Assembly (NCBI GenBank): GCA_011032825.1 | Contig: JAADJZ010000009.1 | Location: 868,001 to 932,000 of the forward strand | DNA: 64,000 nt | From: Massariosphaeria phaeospora | Taxonomy: Eukaryota; Ascomycota; Dothideomycetes; Pleosporales | Direction: 5' to 3' | Shown: in pieces, positions 33,801 to 45,200 of the stretch | How positions within the stretch are numbered: position 1 is the first letter of the stretch | Layout: each line of letters begins with the position of its first letter | Made by a program: the position numbers and the translations under genes | The notes under the pieces: generated by a model | Databases searched by the model: none | The model's input: the letters and a program-made list of their open reading frames with translations, nothing else | What the model was told of the DNA's origin: nothing

Positions 33801-34410
33801 GCTGCTATAGCGAAGGCCTAATAGAAGCAGAAAAAACAAGCAAATTAACATAGAAAAAAAGCGCCGCTGCTTCGAGTAGAAAATAAAGTATAGTTGCAAT
33901 ATAAAAAACATATCTCTAATAGGCGCCTAAGCAAGAAACTAGACTAGAAAAATAGCAAATATATAGTTTTACAAGTTAAGTTTCTAGGTAACGTAGTTTT
34001 AAACATACTTTCTAAGATAAATTCAACATTTCTAAATAAATAAACTTAGACTTGCAGTAGACAATTCTTTAGAGAGCTAGATAGTATTTAATTAGCGCCT
34101 AAAAAGCATTACCGTAGAAAGCGAGCAAGAATAGCTAGTTAAGCGCATTACGAGCGAGCGCTAGAAAAAAGTTAGAAAAAGCTAAAAGCTAGAATATTAA
34201 GTTAAATAGACTAGCTATAACTAGCTTACATAGAAACTAGCGCTAGAACTCAAAAACACAAAAGCTTTATCTACTTAGCAAGAATTTTCGGCAGCTTATT
34301 AGAACGCCGATAGAAAATTGCTAAAAGACTTTCAAAACGGCACGCTTTTAGAAAGAACGCTAGAACGCTAACGAAGTAAGTAAACTACTACAAATTAGAA
34401 AAAAAGCTTA

Positions 34411-34697
34411 TGTAATAAGCTAAAAGCTTTATAAATTGCTTTAGTCGTAGAACTTTAGTAGCTATTAACGCTGTACGTAACAGCTTCGACGATACCTAAA
34501 AAAGCTTCGCTAGTTTCTAGTTAACAAAAGCTTTGCGGTATTGAGTTTTTACATAGCTTCTAAAAGCGCTTCGTAGGTGCTTCGAAAGCTAACTAACTAT
34601 AAAGTATATAGAGCTTTTCTATTCGCGCTGTAGATAAACTCTATCGAATTTATTATATTCTACATTAGAACTAGCTATCTTTGGCAATCTTCTTTTA
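34411..34697 (+). repeat. Gypsy-1 3' LTR
   Basis: 287 bp, starting TGTAATAAGC. Preceded by the purine-rich tract AGAAAAAAAG, a plausible polypurine tract. Confidence 0.92.
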
Positions 34698-35276
34698 TTA
34701 ATAAGTATACAAAAAAAAAAAGTTGTTAGTAGCTACTAACTACTCGCAATTAACGGCTATAAGAGCTACAACTCGCTTGAATTCCAGCAATACTACAAAA
34801 AAAACAAGATTATTACTATTTGCATGCTTTTGCACTTATCGCACTTTTTGCAGCTTTTTTATATAAGTTGTTTTGCTTTTTTAAAAAAAGCGTACAAACG
34901 CTAAGCTAAAGATTTTATACGCAACTAAATTACTTATATTACAAAACTTAAGTTTTTACTATACTTTATACGCGCCTATAATACTGCAATTACTTTTAGT
35001 AATATTCAAAAAAAGTTTCAAAGCGCTAAATTAGTTTTATTTAACTTAAAATAGATTATAACAGCTTTTAACGTTTAGTTACGTACTTTATTACTACTAC
35101 TACTTATTAACAACAAGCTTTAATAGTTGCAAACTTTAAGCAATACTTTTAAACTAAAGTCGCAATTAACGCTTGTAAAAGCAAAAATTTAAAAGTATAT
35201 AAATAGCTTACTAACGTTTATAGTAAAAGCTTTTAAAAAAGTTTTAAAAAAAGCAGCAATTATTGCGCATAAGCTA

Positions 35277-37140
35277 ACGTACCTTACGAGTTCGTGCACT
35301 ACACAGGTTCGTGCACTACTTTTGCCAAGCTCTTACCAAAACTACTCTATTCTAGCGCAAAACAGCTTACTTTAGCCTTGTATAGAGCAATATAACACAA
35401 GATATTATTTAAAGTTTACTTTTACTATTTGCTTATACGTACGCGCGTTATGCCTAGTTTAATTGCACTATTTACACTACTTTTGAGATAGTTCACCTAC
35501 TTTAGCGCGCACTTGCGTTTTTAGCTTTTTTTTATTACTACGCGCTCTAAACTCCTTTAGAGCAGTTAGACAAGCTTTATTTTTAACTATCAAGATTTTT
35601 TCTGCTTAAACTTGCTTTCTTTTATGCAATTTACGTTGCGTAGCAGCTTTATTTGCTACTTTTAGCTTAGCTATTTTCCGTTGCGCTAACACTAGCTTGT
35701 GCGCGATAATAGCTGCTTTTTTTAAAACCTTTTTAAAGGCTTCTACTATAGACGTTAGTAAGCTATTTATATACTTTTAAATTCTTGCCTTTACAAGCGT
35801 CAATTGCGACTTTAGTTTAAAAGTATTGCTTAAGGTTTGCAACTGCTAGGGCTCGTTGTTAATAAGTAGTAGTAGTAATAAAGTACGCAACTAGACGTTA
35901 AAAGCTGTTATAACTTGTTCTAAGTTAAATAGAACCAATCTAGCGCTTTAAAACTCTTTTTGGATATTACTTTTAGTAATTGCAGCATTATAGGCGCGTA
36001 TAAAGCATAGTAAAAACTTAAGTTTTATAATGTAAGTAATCTAGTTGCGCATAAAATCTTCGGCTTAGCGCCTGTACGCTTTTTTTAAAAAAGCAAAACA
36101 ACCTACATTAAGAGGCTATAAGAAGTGCAATAAGTGCAGAAGCATACAAATAGTAATAATCTTGTTCTTTTTGTAGTATTGCTAGAATGCAAGCGAGTTA
36201 TAGCTTTTATAGCTATTAATTGCGAGTAGTTAGTAGCTGCTAACTACTTTTTTCTTTGTATGCTTATTAAAGTGCTTTAACTACTGCAAGCTAAGCTTAT
36301 TTGTTGTCTAGCTCTTTTTAGAAACTGCAATAACCTAGTCTTAAAGCAAATTCTTTTCTTTGTACTAAGCAAAAAGGTAGTAGCAGCTTTTAAAGATAAT
36401 AAAAAGTAGAATAGCTTACTCTGTTGCGTTGATGCTTTAGATAACTATTGTTTACTTTCTATTGCCTTGCTGTATTGCCTTTGGCTTTTCTCGTTTCTCT
36501 AAAGCTGTAACAACTGCTCTAGTTAATATCTAGCCTATTATAAAGCCTATCTTGTCGAAGTTGTACGTATTTTTATTCTAGATACTGTACTTAGCTTTTA
36601 TGTTAGCTACTAGGCGAAACTAGCTTTAAATAACTTTAAAATCTTCGCAAAGTGCTTTTTTGTAATTGTACTTGCGATTAAACTTTATTGTAAATTTAAA
36701 GCAGTGCATAACCTACGTACTAGGCTAGTTTAAGCTAACCTAGCCTAGATTGCGCTTTGCGCGTAAAGAATTGGCTATATTAGCTACAGCTGCAAGCTTA
36801 GAAAAGAATCCGCGCAAAATAAAGTTAAGTATATGCTCAACAACTACGCTCTCCTTAGTCTTTGTTAGATTTTTTAATTTTAGCTAGCGATTTGCTTGTA
36901 GAGTTTGTTCTGCGCGTTAGTAGCTTAGTGTTGTATAAGTAACTTTGTAGATAGCTGTAGCGCGTTGTAAAAAAAGTGTTGCGTTTTGTTTAAAAGCTTA
37001 AAGAGCAGTTTGTATCTAACGCTTATTAGAAAGCTTTATTTAGTGTTGTTGTTAAAGCATTACGTATAGAAGTTAAGTTGGTAGAAGCTTGGCAAAAGTA
37101 GTGCACGAACCTGTGTAGTGCACGAACTCGTAAAGTACGT
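35277..37140 (-). mobile_element. pogo/Fot1-like element C2, 1864 bp
   Basis: Exactly the same length as C1, in inverse orientation, with TA on both sides (35275-35276 / 37141-37142). The target is proven by comparison with the uninterrupted C1 sequence: C1 reads ...AAGCTAGTGCTAG..., and C3 reads AAGCTA-[C2]-TAGTATTAG. Iterons GTTCGTGCACTAC are at 35290-35302, 35307-35319, 37098-37110 and 37115-37127 (inverse). NFDKIGF is on the complement of about 36543-36563. Broken by stops. Confidence 0.92.
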
Positions 37141-37246
37141 TAGTATTAGCTAAAAAAAAAATTGCAAAGCTTTAAGTAGCAAATAAAGCTGCTACGCAGC
37201 GTAGATTGCATAAAAAAAAGCAAGTTTAAGCAAAAAAAACTTTAAT

Positions 37247-37573
37247 TACGCTAGCGAATAGGTAGAAAGTACTTATCGTTGAGTATAAATTAAGTTAGAG
37301 TTGCACAAACCTAGAGTTAAAGTTAAGTTAGAGTAATTAAAGCGTAGGTTAAAGTTAAGTTATAGGTACTACTTTTAAGTTAATAAACTTATTATAACTA
37401 GCTGTTATAATTATAAAAAGAAAATATATTAAAATATAGAATTGTAGAAGTTTGTGCTAACTCAACTTATACTTACGCTAAAACGTTTTAGCGTAGGTAT
37501 AAGTTAGATTAGCACTAGAGTTTTACGTAAGCTAACTCAACTTTAACTCAACCTATACCTATTTACTACTTTA
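37247..37573 (+). mobile_element. 327-bp MITE copy A2
   Basis: Flanked by the perfect 8-bp duplication ACTTTAAT (37239-37246 / 37574-37581). Inserted in the C-terminal transposase region of C3; the uninterrupted equivalent in C1 (near 30520) reads ACTTTAATAGTT. Confidence 0.93.
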
Positions 37574-39004
37574 ACTTTAATAGTTAAAAACAAAACTTGT
37601 TTAACTACTTTATAAAAGTTTAAAACGCGTAGTAATAAACAAAGCTAAAAACGCAAGTGCGCGCTAAAGTAGGTAAACTATTTCAAAAGCGCTGTAAGTA
37701 GTGCAATTAAACTAGGCATAATACGCGTACGTATAAGCAAGTAGTAAAAGTAAACTCTAAATAATATTTTAAATTGCATTGTTTTATATAGAGCTAAAGT
37801 AAGCTGTTTTGCGCTAGAATAAAGTAGTTTTGGTAGAAGCTTAGCAAAAGTAAGCAGCGAACCTATGTAAGCAGCGAATTCGTAAAGTACGTTAATTACT
37901 TTTTAAGCTTTTTATTGCGAGCAGCAAAAAGCGCGTTTTAGTGCAGCATTAGCTTACTACTTTTTATAAGCTAGAAAAAGCTAGCTTAAGCTATAATAAG
38001 CAACTAAGTAAAAAAGTTTTGTACAAGCTTTAACTAAAATCTAAACTTGCAAGTATTACTTAGTGTTTTTAACTACTATAGCGTTTTTTGTAGTAAAAGT
38101 GCTAGTAAAGTACGTAGTTGTACTTTAAAGCAATTTAATACAACTTGCGCGTTAATAGAAAGTAGCTCTAATACTTTAAAAGCTATTTAATAGTTCTCTT
38201 TTGTAAACACGTTAAAAAACGCGTTTTTAATAGCAAAAAAAAGGTTTTTTTTGTTAATATAGAAAACGCGTTAGCGTGCTAAGTTTTTAACGCGCTAAAA
38301 GTACTTGCGCTTTAGCAGCAAAAAGCAAACTACGTTAAGTAGCTAGAAAATGTGCAACAAGTAAAAAAGTATAAAAAAAGTTAAAATCTTGTATTTAAAA
38401 TAGTAGTTTTTAAAATTCTAGTTAAAGTAGCTTTTATAGCTGTTTAGAATAAGTAGCTAGTATACTTTTACTTAGCGCGTTTTGGTATACGCGTTAAAGT
38501 GCTTTAACTACTCTAAACCTAGCGCGTTGTTTGTTTAGCTATTTTTTAATACTAAAAGCTTTTAATTGCGTAGTATTAAAGCTTCTTTGTACTACGCTAA
38601 AATGTAAACGCGTTTTTTGTAGATAATAAAAAGTAGAATTGTATACTTAGTAGCGCAAATGCTTTGAATTTTTGTAACTTACTTGCGGTTGCTTAGCTAG
38701 ACTAGCTTAGAACAAGCGCGTTTTTCTACGCCTATAACAACTTTTATAGAACTAATTACGCTTATTTAAAAGCTAGTTTTGTTAAAGTTATGCACATTGT
38801 CGTTGTAAACGCTGTACCTAGCTTTAGTTTTCTCTACTAGCTTAAACTACGCGCTAATTATTTTTAAATTCTTCTAGAGTATTCTTTGCTTATTTTTTGC
38901 TTAATTACAAGCTAATTTAAGCTTATCTAAGCGCGTTACAAAGCGCTTAGCTTAGTATTTACTAACTAGCTTGCTACTACGCATACTTAGTACTTTATTA
39001 GCTA

Positions 39005-39331
39005 TACGCTAGCGAATAGGTAGAGAGTACTTATCGTTAAGTATAAGTTAAGTTAGAGTTGCATAAACCTAAAGTTAAAGTTAAGTTAGAGTAATTAAAG
39101 CGTAAGTTAAAGTTAGGTTATAGGTACTACTTTTAGGTTAATAAACTTGTTATAACTAGCTATTATAATTATAAAAAGAAAATATATTAAAATATAGAAT
39201 TGTAGAAGTCTATGCTAACTTAACCTATACCTACGCTAAAACGTTTTAGCGTAGGTATAAGTTAAGTTAGCACTAGAGTCTTACGTAAGCTAACTCAACT
39301 TTAACTTAACTTATATCTATTTACTACTTTA
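39005..39331 (+). mobile_element. 327-bp MITE copy A3
   Basis: Flanked by the perfect 8-bp duplication ATTAGCTA (38997-39004 / 39332-39339). Inserted in element D. Confidence 0.93.
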
Positions 39332-39719
39332 ATTAGCTATATCTACTACTTTGCACATTTAAAGCGCGAATTCTTGCAAATTAAAGTTAAAAATATATTA
39401 GACAATTGTTTGCTCTTTAGTCGTAGTAAGCTTTTGTTAGCTATTACGTTTTTCAAAAATGTACGTAATTCTATTTTATTAGTTAGTTAAAGTTAAAAAA
39501 AATATGCTAAATACTTTAGCAGCGCGGTAAAAGCTTTAAAATTAGCGTGCAGTATAGGCATAAAAAGCACGCTAAATTTTGCTTTTTTAATTAAATAGCT
39601 ACGCGTTTTGTTGTTGAAGCATGTTGCGTTAATAAAAGAGTTAGTACTACTAAGTTTTTTTAGCTAAAATAATAAGTTAGCCGAAGTAATAGTAGAATAC
39701 GTTAAATAGAAAGTATGCA

Positions 39720-40112
39720 TAAGCTAGTAAATAAGTAGAAATTAAGTTAAAGTTGAGTTAGCTTACGTTAAACTTTAACTTAACTTTAGCTTTAACCCGC
39801 GCTAGTTACTAAGTAGCTTAAGTTGAAGTTAAGTTAAAGTAGTTAAAGCTTAGAGTTGTAATTAAGTTTTACATAATATTTACAACTTATATTAATATTA
39901 AGTTTTCTATGTATATTTATTACATTTATTTATTATAGTTTCTTAACTATTTAGGTAACTCTAACTTAACTCTTAACTTAGAGCTTTAACTACTCTAACT
40001 TAACTTCTACCTACGCTAGGTTAACTTTAACTTAACTTTAACTTAAAGTTTGTGCAATTTATAACCTAATTTATACCTATTAATAAGTACTTTTTACTTA
40101 TTCGCTAGCGTA
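39720..40112 (-). mobile_element. MITE-like element B1, 393 bp, related to the A family
   Basis: Flanked by the perfect 8-bp duplication AGTATGCA (39712-39719 / 40113-40120). Its termini match those of the 327-bp family: one end, read inward, starts TACGCTAGCGAATAAGTA, the other TAAGCTAGTAAATAAGTA. The interior differs and is filled with AACTTAA-type words. Confidence 0.88.
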
Positions 40113-40817
40113 AGTATGCAACACTAAAAGTGCTATTGTATTAACTTTTTTTCTTTATACGCTGTGTATACTGTATAAACTTTTACTACTTGCCTAAGCT
40201 AGCAAATAGGTAGAAGTTAAGTTAAAGTTAAGTTGCTTTTTTTATAACTCTAACTTAACTCTATTTATATACTTAATTTTTCAACGCTAGTACAAAGTTA
40301 TAGTTAAGTTGAGTTGCAAAAACTTTAAGTTAAAGTTAAGTTATCTTGCACAGGCTTTAGGTTATAGTTGAGTTATAGTTAAGTTATTATATTTAAAGTT
40401 TACATATTGTATTTCAACGTTAGCAAAGTACAAGTTTTTTAAGTTTATTACAAATTGTTATTACAGCGTAGAATTAGTTGCGTTTTAATAGCTAAGTACA
40501 AAGCAACGTCTACGCTAGGTATTGCTAAAAAAAATTAAAATTATTATAGCTTTATACTACTAGAACAAGTAGCAACTAAACTTTAGCTTTTACGTTTGCT
40601 ACGAACTTTTCTTGTACTTTCTATAGTATTTCTTTGCTAGATTTATGTTTTTTGTGTTAATCGTTACTTATTTCGCGTATATAGCTTTAATATTAGTATT
40701 TGTTAAAGTTAAGCTTGCACCTAGCAATAGGTAAAAAGCTATACTTTTACAAATGCTAATTAGAAAAGCTTTTGTTACTTTTTGTATAGCTTTAATTGCA
40801 CTAGCTTAAAAGCGTAG

Positions 40818-41748
40818 TGTTATTAGAAGTGTTTTCTTACCGAAAGTACTCGTCGATCGAACTTGAAAATTCTACTTAAGAAATTGTTCTATGTTCGAAA
40901 AGCTTTTTAACAACGTAAAAAAACAATTTCAATTTTATCTTGAATAGAATAACAAAGTAACAATCTATTGCCTATAGATCTAATCTATGTATAAAATATA
41001 CTTAAAAGAGTTAACTACAAAGAATTTAAATTGTAAAAGAAATTCTACTAATTTATATAGTTCTATATTTCTTTGCTAAAAGCGTTTTACTTAGTCTACT
41101 TAGTATGCTTAGTTGCTAAGCGCTTTAGGCTAGCTAAGCGCTTGCTACTTAGTTTACTTAGTTCGCTAAAGCTCTAATCGCACTAATTACTATTACGTAA
41201 CTACTAACTTAATTCTGCTTTGCGCATTGCTATACTTTTGTTTTGCAAACTTGCAAGCTTTAACAACTTTTCTACGTCGTTGCTTAGTTTACGATATCTA
41301 GTATTGTCTTTGTTTATAAAAAAAAAAAAATTTTTAAGAATATCGTTTTAATAGCTGTTTTGCTATGCTGTGCTAGTTTTTTTTGTGTTTTGCATTAAAA
41401 GTGCTGTTTTGTATAAAAGTAGATTAACTCTAATTCTTGTCGTGTCGTAGCTTTTTCTTGTATTCTTTTGAGTTTTTGAGTTTAACTATGCTTAAGTTTT
41501 TGCTTTTCGTAGATTCGTACTTTAAGTTAACTTACTGTTGTTACAATTAAGTTGCTTGTATTTGTAAAACTAGTTTAGAAATGCTTACTTCTTGCAGCTG
41601 TTGTTCTAAAGAGAATTTAAAGTGCCTAGTTAACTTTTCGTTAGATAAGTGTGCTAAATGCTTTTAGTCTAGCGCGCTCTACAGTCTTGCTCTAACAAAG
41701 AAAAAGTAAATAGCTTTTTAACAAAAGCGTTGCAACTTGCAACATTAG
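40818..41748 (-). mobile_element. inverted fragment of a second Gypsy-2 copy
   Basis: 40818 to about 41321 is the reverse complement of the Gypsy-2 LTR (starts TGTTATTAGAAGTG). It is followed by about 430 bp matching the reverse of the Gypsy-2 3' internal region (compare about 48290-48414). The fragment ends abruptly at the 5' LTR of the full-length Gypsy-2 element. Confidence 0.82.
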
Positions 41749-42260
41749 TGTTACAAATAGAAACAATACTAGGTATCGTAGACTAAGCAACGACGCAAAA
41801 AAGTTGTTAGAGCTTGTAGATTTGCAAAACGAAAGTATAGCAACGCGCAAAGTAGAATTAAGTTAGCAAAAGTTACGTAATGCGCTACGTGCGCTACAAA
41901 GTAATACAGAATTTTAGCACGTAGCATACTAAGCAGCAGTTGCTACAGGCGCTACAAACGCTACGGCGTAGCAAAACGTAGCAAGCAAAGCAAAACGCTT
42001 TTAGCAAAGAATTATAGAACTATATAGATTAGCAGAATTTCTTTTATAATTTAGATTCTTTGTAGTTAACTTTTCTAAGTACATTTTATACATAGATTAA
42101 ATCTATAGGCAACAGATTGTTACTTTGTTATTCTATTCTAAATAAAATTAAGATTGTTTTTTTTGTTGTTATTAAGCTTTTTGAACACAGAACAATTCCT
42201 TAGGCAGAATCTTCGAGTCTAATCAAAATTATCTTTAGTAAAAGAACACTTTTAATAACA
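41749..42260 (+). repeat. Gypsy-2 5' LTR
   Basis: 512 bp beginning TGTTACAAA and ending TAATAACA, giving the terminal inverted TGTTA/TAACA. Confidence 0.9.
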
Positions 42261-45200
42261 CGTTAACTACTTTAGGTTTAAAACTAAGATAATATAGCAA
42301 CACTTACGAGCTTACGTACAACAAGCAGCAGCGTTACTACACTTACAACAAACCTAGCAACTGTAATAGCAAAGCAAGCCAATTAGATACAGCAGCAAGC
42401 AGAATAGATTTAAAAACTATTAGCAGTAGTTACAAAGCTCTAAAGTAAAATAAAAAAAAAGTTAGCAAAGGCACTCTCCTTAGAGAAATATAGCGAAAGA
42501 AAAAAAAACTTAAAACTTTTTTTTACTAACGTAGACTTTTACTGCTGTTATTATAGCAACAGCTTTTACATAGATTAAAACAAAATTCTAGTAGCTAAAA
42601 TGCACATAAAAAACGACGCAGCAGAATAGTTTTAGCTATACGCCGAAAACTACGTTACGCACGCAGAAAACGTAAAAAAAATAAAGCAAAACACGAAGCG
42701 CATTTTTAAAAATTAAAAGTTGTTTAAGCAAAAACTTTATACGATCTACGGCGAAGTAAACGAAACGCAGCAAGCAATAAACCAACTTAAACTACTTAAG
42801 TAAAAAAGCTCAGCTAGCGAGTACACAATCAAATTTAAAAGAATTTAGGCTAAAGTAGACAATGTAGAAAAACGCGGCTTATGCGAGTTTTACTACGCAA
42901 AGTTAAAAAAACACGTAAAAAATAAAATTAGTTAAAACAAAAAACTAAAAAAACTTAACGAGTTAATTAAGACTACAGTACAAATTAACAACTAACTATA
43001 ACAACAATAGCAAAAACGTAAGTTCACTATCAAACTATACATACGCCTAGTAGCTACGATTAAAAAAACCTATTACTACGACCTAATAAATATCGACAGC
43101 GTTAAAAAAATTTAAAATAATAAACTACTTTAAAAGCAGTTTAACAAAAAGAACGCTACTTTAACAAAACAAGACCTTAAAAACAAGCTGTTAAAAGAAA
43201 AACGCTAAAAGCGTTACAATAGTAAAGTATGTTTTAGATGCAGTAAAAACAAATACTTTTGCAAAAACTACTTAGAAACACTACAAAAAGTAGCAAGCGC
43301 GCAAGCTACTACTATTGCTATAGTTTAACTACAACAAGTAGCTACACTATATTCAAAAATCTACAAAAAACTAAACAGCAAGTAGGTTAAAGTTAAAAAC
43401 CTAATAGCAAAGAAACTGTTAGAACAGGAAACAGAACCTGCTTATCTACAAGCAAAAGAAATTACAAATTGACTTTAGAACTACAAGTACTAGATGTGCG
43501 ATAAAACTACCTACATTGCCTAGTACTACGACTAATAGTTTAAAAAACTACAAATTAAAAAACTATAGAGATAGAAAGCTGCAAAAGCAGCAATAGCACA
43601 ACAAGAACTAATAAAAAAGAAAATAAAGTTCGCTAATTAGAACAATTACAGAAACTTGCTTTAGCATTAGTGCAGCGAGAAAAACTACATATACTACGTA
43701 GACAATAAAATCTTTGCGCAATAATAGCTAAGATTACTATTACACGTTTTACTTAAAAACAGCGAATGTACAGTAACAAAATGTTACGTACACAACTACA
43801 ACAATTAGTTTAAAAACTACAGCAAAAGCTGCGCATAGGCGTAGTGCTACAACAAAAAGTGTTAAATACACTAGTCTAGCAAGCATATTACAGAATAGTA
43901 GCCTATAAGTCTAAAAAACAAGAACTACTTAAAATGCAACAATAAATTATGCATAGAAAACTACGATACGTGCTAAGCAGCACGCTAGCTTTTTTGCACC
44001 TAAAAATGCGCGATTCATTAGCTATAGAAATACGCAACTAAATAGAATTTTAAGAATTAAAACTACAGCAAACACTTACAGCTATAGAAATGTTTTATTA
44101 ACTAGTGCAATTACTACGAGTAGTAAGACATCTTAAAAAAACAAGTTTTAAAAGCTTTTTTAGCAAAAAACTAGCGAGCTACTAAACCTACGGTTAGAAT
44201 AGTATAAGCGCTTTTAGCACAACTGTACAAAGCGTATAAAAAACGCAACCAAAATAAAATTACATAAAAGTAAAAGCGAAAGTTGCAAGCTAAGAGCTTA
44301 CTGCACTACTTAATAGCAAAGCTGCCTAAACATTAGTTTCTCTAAGATAGGTAAAAAGAAACAAGATACTTTATTAAGTTAAAAATTAACTAATACGAAC
44401 AGTGTTAGCCAACAGACAACTACTAAAATATAAAAACAGTTTAATTAACTTAGAAACTTAGAAAGTTGAGTTGAAAGTTGCAAGCATTAAGCACTAATAG
44501 TGTATTAATATTAAAAACCTTAAAAGTTCTAACATGTATATTAAGTACGACTAGCTACAAAAGCACAACTTTAATATTAATTAAAAAAATAAAACAATAC
44601 GCAGCTGAAGGCTTAGAAAGAAAGTCGCTGTAGTACAACAAAATAAATCGACAATTCAAAGCTTACTTAAGATTAAGAGAATTAGTCTAATTTTACTCTA
44701 CAAAATCGCGAGAATCTGTAGAAAAAACTCTTAGCAAATAAGCGTTATATAAATACAACAAGTCGCGCTTTTAAAAGTAAGTAAACTACGATTCAACCTT
44801 TTTAAAGAACAGAAAGAAAAGTTTAAAAACCTCTCTACTAAATACTAAGCGAAGTTTAAAAACTTTTTTGAAAAAAACGAAAAGCACAACCTAGCAGACT
44901 ACTAAAAATAGAATTACAAAATTATCTTTAAGAAAGAAACAAAACTACGACTAAAACTAATGTATCTCTTAACTTACAACTAGCAAGAGAAATTAAAAAA
45001 ATACATTTAAAGAAATATCTAGCGAGAATACATACAACTAAGCGAAAGCTTAATAGCTTCGCCAATATTGTTTGTACTTAAAAAAAACAAAGAATTAAAA
45101 CTGTGCGTAGATTTTTGACATTTTAACAACGTTACACGAAAAAACAAATACTTACTACTACTTATTTAGAAGCTTATAGATTAACTTTAAAAAGTAAAAT

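Larger units (their letters stand above)
26710..34697 (+). mobile_element. Ty3/Gypsy retrotransposon Gypsy-1, RIP-degraded
   Basis: Identical-length 287-bp LTRs bound the element. The target duplication is TTGAT (26705-26709) and TTAAT (34698-34702), differing by one transition. Excluding MITE A1 and pogo C1 with their duplications, the element is about 5.79 kb. A gag-like frame lies near 27.7-27.9 kb (ALNQLF, then FMRFAYAS). Reverse transcriptase is read at 31.5-31.87 kb: LRFCVDY, ALNAITKKN, FTKLDVI, and AYLDNVLIY, where the catalytic YLDD has become YLDN. The integrase core lies at about 33.2-33.55 kb. All frames carry stops. It sits inside pogo element C3. Confidence 0.92.
25853..37892 (+). 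mobile_element. pogo/Fot1-like element C3, interrupted by three insertions
   Basis: TIR start ACGTACTTTACGA at 25853; TIR end TCGTAAAGTACGT ends at 37892; flanked by TA (25851-25852 and 37893-37894). Removing Gypsy-1 plus TSD (7993 bp), C2 plus TSD (1866 bp) and MITE A2 plus TSD (335 bp) leaves 1846 bp, close to the 1864 bp of C1 and C2. The 18-bp shortfall matches loss of one iteron and its spacer (17 bp) at the left end plus one base. The transposase motif NFDETGF is decayed to NFNKASF near 26413. Iterons have the sequence GTTCGCTGCTTAC: intact at the right end, with two transitions at the left. Confidence 0.88.
25481..40194 (-). mobile_element. element D: oldest, degraded pogo-like transposon, interrupted
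   Basis: The host layer of the left island. D sequence is seen at 25481-25852, 37893-39004, 39340-39711 and 40121-40194 (about 1.9 kb in total). It is interrupted by C3 (25853-37892), MITE A3 and element B1. It reads on the minus strand. The first catalytic-Asp motif of pogo transposases (NFDETGF) survives as NFNKTS on the complement of 38771-38790. The left end encodes a decayed C-terminal zinc-knuckle-like stretch (complement of about 25640-25690). The precise ends and TIRs could not be resolved. The left edge has a CCACTAAG word repeated at 17-bp spacing, the same period as the iterons of the C elements. Confidence 0.6.

Noticed and set aside
33684..33911. 75-codon minus-strand frame in the island
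   Set aside because: Low-complexity Phe/Leu-rich antisense of the decayed Gypsy-1 region.
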